Below the pieces are notes generated by a model. That model searched no databases, was not told the DNA's origin, and saw nothing but the letters and a program-made list of their open reading frames with translations. Below, in pieces: positions 6,639-13,237 of a stretch of 13,237 bases of DNA. Position 1 is the stretch's first letter, and every line of letters starts with the position of its first letter. This stretch comes from Tepidimonas sp. UBA997 (GTDB lineage Bacteria > Pseudomonadota > Gammaproteobacteria > Burkholderiales > Burkholderiaceae_C). Location: contig DBAZ01000019.1 of assembly GCA_002291945.1 (NCBI GenBank), positions 1 to 13,237 of the forward strand, given 5' to 3'. Position numbers and translations under genes: made by a program.

Positions 6639-6666
6639 CGCGCAATTGTTTCACGGATCGCGCAAA
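6626..6666. promoter_or_regulatory. Three-motif PobR operator in the pobR-pobA gap
   Basis: Three copies of a 10-bp motif are present: AACGCGCAAA on the minus strand (6626-6635), ATCGCGCAAT on plus (6637-6646) and ATCGCGCAAA on plus (6657-6666). The first two form an inverted repeat (TTGCGCG-N5-CGCGCAA, 6627-6645). The third is a direct repeat of the second, beginning 20 bp later with exactly 10 bp between. The operators of PcaU and PobR in Acinetobacter are described with this architecture: a palindrome plus a direct repeat 10 bp away. The pobR start codon (6636-6638) falls between motifs one and two, so binding should also repress pobR. The third motif ends 74 bp before the pobA ATG, suitable for activation. 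Confidence 0.75.
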
Positions 6667-6727
6667 ACCGCTGCTCCACACGACCCAAGCCAGCGAGTCC
6701 TGCCTAGCATTCCAACACTTTCATTCC

Positions 6728-6733
6728 AGGAGA
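6728..6733 (+). promoter_or_regulatory. Ribosome-binding site of pobA
   Basis: AGGAGA lies 7 nt before the pobA ATG at 6741 and supports that start. A weak -10-like TAGCAT lies at 6705-6710 with no recognisable -35, as expected for an activator-dependent promoter. Confidence 0.8.
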
Positions 6734-6740
6734 CTGCATC

Positions 6741-7925
6741 ATGCGTACCCAGGTTGCCATCATCGGTGCCGGCCCTGCGGGCCTGCTGCTCGGCCAGTTG
6801 CTGCACAAGGCGGGTATTGACACCGTGATCCTGGAGCGCCAGACGCCGGACTACGTGCTGGGCCGTATCCGGGCCGGGGTGCTCGAACAAGTAGCCACCG
6901 ACCTGCTGGACGAAGCCGGTGTCGGTGAGCGCATGCACCGGGAAGGTCTGTTGCATGCTGGGTTTGACATGTTGTTTGACGGCAAGCGTCACCGCATCGA
7001 TCTGGACAAGCTCACCGGTGGCAAGAAAGTGATGATCTATGGCCAGACCGAGGTGACGCGCGACCTGATGGACGCCCGCCAGGCCGCTGGCCTGCCCACG
7101 GTGTACGAAGCCGCCAACGTGCAGATCCACGACTTCGATACCACCCGCCCTCGCGTGACCTACGAGAAGGATGGCCAGAGCCACAGCATCGATTGCGACT
7201 TCATGGCAGGTTGCGACGGCTTCCACGGCGTATGCCGCGCCAGCGTGCCGCGCAACGCCATCCGGGAGTTCGAGAAAGTCTATCCGTTCGGCTGGCTGGG
7301 CCTGCTGTCCGATACACCCCCCGTGCACCATGAGTTGATCTACGCCAACAGCGAGCGCGGTTTTGCCCTGTGCTCGCAGCGCAGCCACACCCGCAGCCGC
7401 TACTACCTGCAGGTGCCGCTCGCCGACAAGGTGGAACAGTGGAGCGACGACGCCTTCTGGGCCGAACTCAAGCTGCGCCTGGATGCCGAGGCGGCCGAAA
7501 AGCTGGTCACCGGCCCGTCCATCGAAAAAAGCATCGCGCCGCTGCGCAGTTTCGTGACCGAGCCGCTACGCTTTGGTCGCCTGTTCCTCGCGGGCGACGC
7601 CGGACACATCGTGCCCCCGACCGGTGCCAAAGGCCTGAACCTGGCCGCCACCGACGTGAAGTACCTCACCAACGCCTTCATTGAGTTCTACCGTGACAAG
7701 ACGGAAGCCGGCATTGACAGCTACTCCGAGCGTTGCCTCAAGCGCATCTGGCGCGCCGAGCGCTTTAGCTGGTGGTTCACCGCCATCATGCATAACTTCC
7801 CTGACCAGGGTGCCATCAACGCCAAGCTGCAGCATGCTGAGCTGGACTACCTGATGCACTCCGAAGCTGGCCTGCGGACAATCGCGGAGAACTACGTGGG
7901 GCTGCCGCTGGATTTCGGTGGGTGA
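6741..7925 (+). CDS. pobA: 4-hydroxybenzoate 3-monooxygenase
   Basis: A 394-residue flavoprotein hydroxylase, the same length as the well-studied Pseudomonas enzyme. It converts 4-hydroxybenzoate, O2 and NADPH to protocatechuate in the cytosol, feeding the beta-ketoadipate or protocatechuate cleavage pathways. Seen: FAD-binding GAGPAG (9-14), the DG motif CDG (158-160) and the GD motif LAGDAGHIVPPTGAKGLN (283-300). Residues numbered exactly as in the Pseudomonas enzyme are all present: His72, Tyr201, Ser212, Arg214, Arg220, Pro293 and Tyr385. These bind substrate, carry the proton relay or move the flavin. The 33-38 segment RQTPDY has the Arg33-Gln34-Tyr38 pattern of NADPH-preferring enzymes rather than the NADH type. 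It is transcribed divergently from pobR behind a strong Shine-Dalgarno. No transporter or protocatechuate dioxygenase gene follows, so the rest of the pathway lies elsewhere. Confidence 0.98.
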   Translation: MRTQVAIIGAGPAGLLLGQLLHKAGIDTVILERQTPDYVLGRIRAGVLEQVATDLLDEAGVGERMHREGLLHAGFDMLFDGKRHRIDLDKLTGGKKVMIYGQTEVTRDLMDARQAAGLPTVYEAANVQIHDFDTTRPRVTYEKDGQSHSIDCDFMAGCDGFHGVCRASVPRNAIREFEKVYPFGWLGLLSDTPPVHHELIYANSERGFALCSQRSHTRSRYYLQVPLADKVEQWSDDAFWAELKLRLDAEAAEKLVTGPSIEKSIAPLRSFVTEPLRFGRLFLAGDAGHIVPPTGAKGLNLAATDVKYLTNAFIEFYRDKTEAGIDSYSERCLKRIWRAERFSWWFTAIMHNFPDQGAINAKLQHAELDYLMHSEAGLRTIAENYVGLPLDFGG

Positions 7926-8017
7926 ATCCACAATGAGGCACCCCATCGCTTCAAACGGCCCATCCACACCGGTTCCATTCTGCTAGCCATCAACCCCCGG
8001 GCGCGGTCATGCTTGGC

Positions 8018-10474
8018 TCAACCCCGGCGCTTGCCCTTGCCCACGGGTGAACCGGGCTTGACGGCCACGCCCGCACGCGGCGGCAGGCCGGTGTGCTGGG
8101 TCAGGATCTGCCCGCTGCGTGGTCGGGCCGACAGTTGCCCTGCCTGACGGGCCGCTTCGCCCTTGGGCACCGCCTTGCTCGCTGGGGTGGAATGGGTGCG
8201 GCGCGGGCTTTGATAAGCCCCATCCGTCAGCGGCTGAAAAGTCGGGATCAGGTGCTGCTTGCCGTTGCCGATCAGGTCGGCGCGGCCCATGCGCTTGAGC
8301 GCTTCACGCAGCAGCGGCCAATTGTTCGGGTCGTGGTAGCGCAAAAACGCCTTGTGCAAGCGGCGGCGTTTTTCGCCTTTGACGACGTCCACCGACTCGG
8401 CCCGCTCGTCGCGGTGTATGCCCTTGAGGGGGTTCAAGCCCGTGTGGTACATCGCCGTGGCGGTGGCCATCGGGCTGGGGTAGAAGGTCTGCACCTGATC
8501 GGCGCGCAAGCCGTTTTTCTTCAGCCAGACGGCGAGGTGCATCATGTCTGCGTCGCTGGTGCCGGGGTGGGCCGCGATGAAGTACGGGATGAGGAACTGC
8601 TTCTTGCCCGCCTCTAGGCTGTATTTCTCGAACAGTTGCCTGAACTTGTCGTAGCTGCCGATGCCGGGCTTCATCATCTTGGACAGCGGCCCGCTTTCGG
8701 TGTGCTCGGGCGCGATCTTCAGGTAGCCGCCGACGTGGTGCTGCACCAGTTCCTTCACGTACTCCGGGCTTTGGACGGCCAGGTCGTAACGCAGGCCGGA
8801 GCCGATGAGGATCTTCTTGATGCCTTTCAAGGCCCGCGCCCGCCGGTAGATCTGGATCAGCGGGCCGTGGTCGGTGCCGAGGTTGGAGCAAATGCCGGGA
8901 TAGACACAACTCGGTTTGCGACAGGCGGCCTCGATGGCCGGGCTCTTGCAGCCCAGACGGTACATGTTGGCGGTCGGGCCGCCGAGGTCGGAAATCACGC
9001 CGGTAAAGCCTGCCACCTTGTCGCGGATGTCTTCCACTTCGCGGATGATGGACGCTTCGGAACGGCTCTGGATGATGCGCCCTTCGTGCTCGGTGATGGA
9101 GCAGAAGGTGCAGCCGCCAAAACAGCCGCGCATGATGTTCACGCTGTAGCGGATCATTTCCCACGCGGGGATTTTGGTGCTGCCGTCATGGTGGCCGTGC
9201 GCGTCGGCATAAGCCGGGTGCGGGCTGCGGGCATACGGCAGATCAAACACCCAGTCCAGCTCGGCAGTGGTCAGCGGGATCGGCGGTGGCGTGATCCACA
9301 CATCACGGGCCGACGCGCCACTGCCGTGTGCCTGCACCAGCGCACGGGCGTTGCCGGGGTTGGTTTCGAGGTGCAGCACACGGTTGGCATGGGCGTAGAG
9401 CACCGGGTCGGCCTTGACTTGCTCGTAACTGGGCAGGCGGATCACGGTGCGGTCGCGCGGCGCTTGGCCTTTGGACGGCAAGGCCGGGTTGCTGACGAAG
9501 CGCAGCGGCTGCACGGCGGCCGCCTGCGCCTTGTGGCCCACGGCGTGGCCACCGTCAGCGCCCAAGGCTTCCAACGCAGGTTCGCGGCTGGCGGCACGCG
9601 CTGGCTGGATGGCGTTGGCTGCATCTGCCTCGGCCTGTGCCTCCTCCTCACGGGCGCAAGTCTGCCCTTGCGCCTTGGCCTGCTCCGACACCATCAGGTA
9701 GGGGTTGAGGTGGGCGTCCACCCGGCCGGGCTGGTCCACCTCGGTGGAGGTGATTTCGAACCAGTCTGCTGGCGTGTGCCGGCGCACGAAGGCGGTGCCG
9801 CGCACGTCGGTGATCTGATCCACCGGCTCATGCTTGGCCAAGCGGTGCGCCACCTCGACCAAGGCACGCTCGGCGTTGCCGTACAGCAAGATGTCGCATT
9901 TGCTGTCGAGCACGATGGAGCGGCGCACGGTTTCCGTCCAGTAGTCGTAATGGGCGATGCGCCGCAACGAGCCTTCGATGCCTCCCAGCACGATGGGCAC
10001 GTCCTTGTAGGCCTCGCGGCAGCGCTGGCTATACACGGTAGCCGCCCGGTCGGGCCGCTGGCCGCCCACGTCGCCGGGGGTGTAGGCGTCGTCGGAACGG
10101 ATTTTGCGGTCCGCCGTGTAGCGGTTGATCATGGAGTCCATGTTGCCCGCCGTCACGCCCCAAAACAGGTTGGGTTTACCCAGGGCCTTGAAGGGCGCGG
10201 CGCTGCGCCAGTCGGGCTGGGCAATGATGCCGACCCGAAAGCCCTGCGCTTCCAGCACCCGCCCGATCACCGCCATGCCGAAGCTGGGGTGGTCCACGTA
10301 GGCGTCGCCCGTCACCAGAATCACGTCGCAACGGTCCCAGCCCAGACGATCCATTTCGGCGCGGCTCATGGGCAGAAAAGGTGCCGTGCCCAACCGCTTG
10401 GCCCAGTAGGGCTTGTAACTGGTCAGCGGTTTGGCGGCACGCGGGAAAAAAGAAACGTCGATCGGGGCATGCAT
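8018..10474 (-). CDS. ygiQ: YgiQ-family radical SAM protein (UPF0313)
   Basis: An 818-residue radical SAM enzyme of unknown reaction. The N-terminal region (about 15-260) matches the YgiQ family, with CDVILVTGDAYVDHPSFG (49-66) and IVLGGIEGSLRRIAHYDYW (161-179). The radical SAM core begins with Cys451-x3-Cys455-x2-Cys458 (CFGGCTFC), the ligands of a [4Fe-4S] cluster, and continues through SDLGGPTANMYRLGC (495-509), a Cys-rich stretch with Cys518, Cys523 and Cys529, and GYLKIAPEHTE (583-593). Escherichia coli YgiQ is about 739 residues. The extra length lies in an Ala/Glu/Gln-rich insert (about 265-335) and a basic, Pro/Gly-rich tail (about 755-818). The ATG at 10474 precedes the conserved FFPRAAKPLTSYKPYWAK segment and is accepted despite the lack of a Shine-Dalgarno. 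It is divergent from the gene at 10715 and convergent with pobA, and appears monocistronic. Confidence 0.93.
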   Translation of the reverse strand: MHAPIDVSFFPRAAKPLTSYKPYWAKRLGTAPFLPMSRAEMDRLGWDRCDVILVTGDAYVDHPSFGMAVIGRVLEAQGFRVGIIAQPDWRSAAPFKALGKPNLFWGVTAGNMDSMINRYTADRKIRSDDAYTPGDVGGQRPDRAATVYSQRCREAYKDVPIVLGGIEGSLRRIAHYDYWTETVRRSIVLDSKCDILLYGNAERALVEVAHRLAKHEPVDQITDVRGTAFVRRHTPADWFEITSTEVDQPGRVDAHLNPYLMVSEQAKAQGQTCAREEEAQAEADAANAIQPARAASREPALEALGADGGHAVGHKAQAAAVQPLRFVSNPALPSKGQAPRDRTVIRLPSYEQVKADPVLYAHANRVLHLETNPGNARALVQAHGSGASARDVWITPPPIPLTTAELDWVFDLPYARSPHPAYADAHGHHDGSTKIPAWEMIRYSVNIMRGCFGGCTFCSITEHEGRIIQSRSEASIIREVEDIRDKVAGFTGVISDLGGPTANMYRLGCKSPAIEAACRKPSCVYPGICSNLGTDHGPLIQIYRRARALKGIKKILIGSGLRYDLAVQSPEYVKELVQHHVGGYLKIAPEHTESGPLSKMMKPGIGSYDKFRQLFEKYSLEAGKKQFLIPYFIAAHPGTSDADMMHLAVWLKKNGLRADQVQTFYPSPMATATAMYHTGLNPLKGIHRDERAESVDVVKGEKRRRLHKAFLRYHDPNNWPLLREALKRMGRADLIGNGKQHLIPTFQPLTDGAYQSPRRTHSTPASKAVPKGEAARQAGQLSARPRSGQILTQHTGLPPRAGVAVKPGSPVGKGKRRG

Positions 10475-10714
10475 GGTGAGGGTGACGGTGCGCCTTGCGT
10501 GGTATCCGGGCAGGTTCGGGCAGGCAGGCGATTTTAGTTTTTTGCGCCCATTCCTGCACGAACCATTCTTGCACCCATTCCTGCACGAAGCGTATGGGGC
10601 ACAAACCTGTCACATACCGACCAAATCGGCAGCGGGATGCGGGAGGGCATTCTGGCATTCCGCTGTACGATGCCGTGCTGGCTACTCCCGCGCCCAACTG
10701 CCACCCACCTTCAG
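10475..10714. other. Divergent intergenic region, ygiQ / DUF6671-like gene
   Basis: This 240-bp gap must hold both promoters. On the minus strand TAAAAT (plus coordinates 10531-10536) is a candidate -10 for ygiQ without a good -35. On the plus strand TACGAT (10665-10670) is a weak -10 candidate for the downstream gene. A short tandem repeat (10547-10589), a direct repeat GGCATTCT/GGCATTCC (10646-10661) and a CGGGCAGG duplication around 10507-10523 are the only structures seen. Confidence 0.4.
10547..10589. repeat. Three-unit tandem repeat, 12-15 bp units
   Basis: The units CCATTCCTGCACGAA (10548-10562), CCATTCTTGCAC (10563-10574) and CCATTCCTGCACGAA (10575-10589) follow each other without spacers; the first and third are identical and the middle one is shorter with one substitution. 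They sit 11-53 bp upstream of the candidate ygiQ -10 (on its strand), so they could bind a regulator. They may equally be a slippage product. Confidence 0.7.
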
Positions 10715-11572
10715 ATGACGCCTACCCCTGACTCACCCTATCGCGAACAAGTCGTCGGACTGCTGACGCAGCACGGCAAGGAACGGGTGATCGCACCGGC
10801 TCTGGAAACGGCGCTGGGCTGTCGGCTGCGGGTCGTCGGCGGCTTCGACACCGACCAGTTGGGCACCTTCACCCGCGACATTGCGCGTGCCGGGTCGCAA
10901 CTCGAAGCGGCTCGGCGCAAGGCCCAACTGGCGATCGAACGCTCTGGCCTGCCTTTCGGTATCGGCAGTGAGGGGGCTTTCGGCCCGGATCCGATGGTGG
11001 GTGCCATGCCGTGGAATGCCGAAGTACTGGTGTTCATCGACGCCCAGCGCGGGCTGGAAGTGGTGGGCGAAGCACAGGGGCCGGGCCTGCAACTGGATGC
11101 TTGGGCAAGGGATTGGGCCGACGTCGTCGCCCTCGCCCAGCGGGTGGGTTTTCCGGCCCAGCAACTCGTGCTCGGAATCGGGCCGGACGGCACGCCCCCC
11201 TTGATAAAAGGGCTGGACAGTTGGCCAACGCTGGAGGCTGCCTACGCACAGCAGCGGGCCCGCTCCTCGACGGGCAAGGTCTGGGTCGAAACCGATTTGC
11301 GTGCGCACGCCAACCCCACCCGGATGGCGATGATCGGGCAAGCGGCTGCCGATCTGGCCGCACGCCTGCAACAGCAGTGCCCCTGCTGCGGCACACCGGG
11401 TTTCTGGAAAGTGCAGCGCCTCGCTGGCCTGCCCTGCGCAGCCTGCGGCGCACCCACGCGGCTGACTCGCGCTTGGGTACACCGGTGTCTTCGCTGCCAG
11501 CACCACGAAACCCGCGTGCTCGCGGCAGGCACCCTGGCTGCGCCGGAACGCTGCGACCACTGCAATCCTTGA
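10715..11572 (+). CDS. Uncharacterised protein, DUF6671-like, four C-terminal CxxC pairs
   Basis: A 285-residue cytosolic protein that I recognise as resembling DUF6671; function unknown. The N-terminal domain (about 10-210) holds the motifs LLTQHGKERVIAPALE (17-31), FDTDQLGTFTRDIAR (44-58), EAARRKAQ (64-71) and GIGSEGAFGPDP (82-93). Conserved charged residues such as these suggest a nucleotide, phosphate or metal site, but this is a guess. The C-terminal 65 residues hold four CxxC pairs: Cys222/Cys225, Cys241/Cys244, Cys258/Cys261 and Cys280/Cys283, which look like two zinc-ribbon-like knuckles. I prefer the ATG at 10715; an in-frame ATG at 10637 adds 26 residues of unlikely sequence (a Cys/Trp/Pro-rich run) and neither has a clear Shine-Dalgarno. 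It is divergent from ygiQ and converges on the chemoreceptor gene with a 54-bp gap. Confidence 0.8.
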   Translation: MTPTPDSPYREQVVGLLTQHGKERVIAPALETALGCRLRVVGGFDTDQLGTFTRDIARAGSQLEAARRKAQLAIERSGLPFGIGSEGAFGPDPMVGAMPWNAEVLVFIDAQRGLEVVGEAQGPGLQLDAWARDWADVVALAQRVGFPAQQLVLGIGPDGTPPLIKGLDSWPTLEAAYAQQRARSSTGKVWVETDLRAHANPTRMAMIGQAAADLAARLQQQCPCCGTPGFWKVQRLAGLPCAACGAPTRLTRAWVHRCLRCQHHETRVLAAGTLAAPERCDHCNP

Positions 11573-11626
11573 TCTGCCTCGCAGGCCGGGCCGATTGCAT
11601 GAAACATGCGAAGCATCGCACAATCA

Positions 11627-13183
11627 TCAGGAACCGAATCGGAACGCTTTGATGGCGTCGCTTAATTGCTCAGCTTGCAAACGGAGGTTAGAAGTCGCAT
11701 TGGCAGACTGCAGAACCAATGAAGCGTTGTGCTGCGTGGCCTCATCAATTGTATCCATGGACGTGCAAAGCAGATTAATACTACGCGCTTGCTCGTCGCT
11801 TGCCGATGCGATCGAAGCCATCAATTCGGTAACGCGCTGAACTTGCAAAAGAATTTGCTCCATGCTCTGCCCTGCTTCTTTCACCAGCGCATGACCATAA
11901 TCGACCTTGGCGACTGATTTTTCAATCAACGATTTTATCTGTCGCGCAGCCTCTGCGGATCGACCTGCAAGCGATCGGACTTCGCTGGCAACTACGGCGA
12001 AGCCACGTCCTGCTTCGCCCGCTCTGGCTGCTTCAACGGCTGCATTGAGTGCCAGTATATTGGTCTGAAAAGCGATGGAATCAATGAGTTGAATAATTTC
12101 TGAAATGCTCTGACTGGACCTCTGGATATCATCCATCGTCAGTACGACTTTTCCGACCACTTCAGCACCAGCCTCTGCGACTTTTCGAGCAATGGCCGCA
12201 TTCTCATTCACTGATCGAGCGCTTTCGGAGCTCTCCCGAACTGTCGTCATCAGTTCCCTGACGGAACGAGAAGTTTCGCGCAAACTGCTGGCCTGCTGGT
12301 CGGTTTGCTCAGCTAGTATCTCGTTTCCAGAGGAAATTTTGTCCGAAGAGGTCGCGACTTCTTCTACACCCAAGCGCACCCTGCGTATAAGATCTATCAG
12401 CCGCTCGCGCATATGATTGATTTCTGCAATGACGCTGGCATGATCGTTGTCTCTCACTGATATAAACGATGAAAGATCACCTTGTGCCACCGCCTTGACT
12501 GCCAATACCGCCTCTGAAGGCTCACCTCCCAGGAGCCTTTTCAAATAGTTGGCAAAAAGCAAAGCAACTACCACGCCCGTCAGCATGATCAGAAAACCCA
12601 TGATCAAAACGACGGCTTCAGTCTTGGCACCGATACGTAATGAATCATTGGTCACTCGTTTGACCATTTCCTCCTGGTGATCGCGCTGAGAGCGCACAGC
12701 GTGCAATAAATCATTGCGAGCAGGTACGATATTTATTTCAAGCATAGCGATTGCCTCCTTGGTCTGCTCAGCACGTATTAATGGAACGACCAAGAAAGCA
12801 TTTTCCCAGAATATTTTCTGGGCTCTTTGAATTTCCTGGAACAGCGCAAGCTCCCGATCTGTACTTATTGAATTTTGAAACTCATTTGTAATTCTAGTGC
12901 TTTCAGCATTCAGACTAACAACCGCTTGAAGTGCCGCTTCGCGCTTCTGGCTTGAGTCCATCAAAATCGATTGCCGGGTTTCAAGCGAAGCCCTGATAAT
13001 CGTGGTCTCCAAATCACGGACACGGTCAGCCTGAGGAATAAGTTGGGTTGAAACTTTCAGAATTCGCGCATCCAAGCTTGACAAGCTGTACCAAACAACG
13101 AAAGCTTCGACCAATGTAATAAAACCGACAAAAAGAAACGCTGCGATCAGCTTGCCAGCCAGAGACAGTTTGTTGAAAAACAC
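11627..13183 (-). CDS. Methyl-accepting chemotaxis protein
   Basis: A 518-residue transmembrane chemoreceptor. Order: TM1 (about 11-33), a periplasmic four-helix-bundle-type sensor (about 35-185), TM2 (about 188-212), a HAMP domain (about 211-265) and a cytoplasmic signalling coiled coil (about 275-505). The hairpin tip that binds CheA and CheW is near-canonical: SIAFQTNILALNAAVEAARAGEAGRGFAVVASEVR (369-403), given here by position. There is no NWETF-type C-terminal pentapeptide, so it does not tether CheR or CheB by that route. The start is a GTG at 13183, preceded by AAGGA about 10 nt upstream; no ATG nearby keeps TM1 intact. By eye the gene is only about half G+C, against roughly two thirds in its neighbours, and uses many A/T-ending codons. 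This suggests a different origin. The ligand cannot be predicted. It converges on the gene at 10715 with no evident terminator. Confidence 0.95.
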   Translation of the reverse strand: MFFNKLSLAGKLIAAFLFVGFITLVEAFVVWYSLSSLDARILKVSTQLIPQADRVRDLETTIIRASLETRQSILMDSSQKREAALQAVVSLNAESTRITNEFQNSISTDRELALFQEIQRAQKIFWENAFLVVPLIRAEQTKEAIAMLEINIVPARNDLLHAVRSQRDHQEEMVKRVTNDSLRIGAKTEAVVLIMGFLIMLTGVVVALLFANYLKRLLGGEPSEAVLAVKAVAQGDLSSFISVRDNDHASVIAEINHMRERLIDLIRRVRLGVEEVATSSDKISSGNEILAEQTDQQASSLRETSRSVRELMTTVRESSESARSVNENAAIARKVAEAGAEVVGKVVLTMDDIQRSSQSISEIIQLIDSIAFQTNILALNAAVEAARAGEAGRGFAVVASEVRSLAGRSAEAARQIKSLIEKSVAKVDYGHALVKEAGQSMEQILLQVQRVTELMASIASASDEQARSINLLCTSMDTIDEATQHNASLVLQSANATSNLRLQAEQLSDAIKAFRFGS

Positions 13184-13237
13184 GGCTTTGATATCCTTAA
13201 AATAGAAACTAAGTGGTCGTCCCTGATTTATTCATAT
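13184..13237 (-). promoter_or_regulatory. AT-rich leader of the chemoreceptor gene
   Basis: This 54-bp edge of the window carries the Shine-Dalgarno-like AAGGA and, on the minus strand, a TATTTT that could be a -10 box. No convincing -35 and no sigma-28 (flagellar) promoter pattern is visible. The window ends here, so the promoter may be incomplete. Confidence 0.3.

Noticed and set aside
7926..8017. A terminator between pobA and ygiQ
   Set aside because: GC-rich complementary stretches exist, but pairing is interrupted and there is no T-run; part would lie inside ygiQ.
8636..10537. A 633-codon open frame on the plus strand opposite ygiQ
   Set aside because: It is a GC-driven shadow of the well-supported radical SAM gene; its product has no recognisable domain and a His/Gly/Gln-rich composition typical of antisense frames.
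10547..10589. CRISPR array
   Set aside because: Units are 12-15 bp and contiguous, without unique spacers, and no cas genes are nearby.
11594..11612. GCATG-aaa-CATGC hairpin between the convergent genes
   Set aside because: The stem is only 5 bp and has no T-tract on either strand, so it is too weak for a terminator call.

Overview
This is a G+C-rich, densely packed stretch of bacterial chromosome. Gene content and style (PobA/PobR pair, long YgiQ, ArsJ-type arsenate export, fused ArsR-ArsC) suggest a betaproteobacterium, probably Burkholderiales and perhaps Comamonadaceae. That placement is by recognition of protein families, not by a search. I see no RNA genes, insertion sequences, CRISPR arrays or phage genes.

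Layout. (1) 17-736 minus: a small atypical short-chain-dehydrogenase-like NAD(P)-binding protein, divergent from the next operon. (2) 885-4555 plus: a tight arsenic operon of a GAPDH paralogue, the organoarsenical exporter ArsJ, a one-piece ArsR-ArsC fusion (repressor plus arsenate reductase), and a YbaK-type aminoacyl-tRNA deacylase; the last three genes overlap at start/stop codons. (3) 4569-5765 minus: a full-length two-domain ChrA chromate transporter. (4) 5793-7925: a 4-hydroxybenzoate module with the IclR-type regulator pobR divergent from pobA; the gap carries three copies of a 10-bp motif laid out like a PcaU/PobR operator. (5) 8018-10474 minus: a YgiQ-family radical SAM protein. (6) 10715-11572 plus: a protein of unknown function (DUF6671-like) ending in four CxxC pairs. 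(7) 11627-13183 minus: a two-TM methyl-accepting chemotaxis protein whose base composition is clearly more AT-rich than everything before it.

How the genes work together. In the ars operon, GAPDH would form 1-arseno-3-phosphoglycerate from arsenate and ArsJ would expel it, which detoxifies As(V) without an arsenite pump. The fusion protein joins an arsenite-type sensor (Cys91, Cys92, Cys97) directly to an arsenate reductase. This could let an As(III)-responsive repressor sense arsenate. No arsenite exporter (ArsB or Acr3) is in the window. PobA turns 4-hydroxybenzoate into protocatechuate, and PobR presumably activates it when substrate is present. chrA lies 27 bp behind pobR on the same strand, so it may be co-transcribed with it.

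The most interesting items are the ArsR-ArsC fusion and its place beside GAPDH/ArsJ, the tRNA-editing gene coupled to it, the three-motif operator overlapping the pobR start, an insertion in the PobR effector domain, and the uncharacterised cysteine-rich protein.
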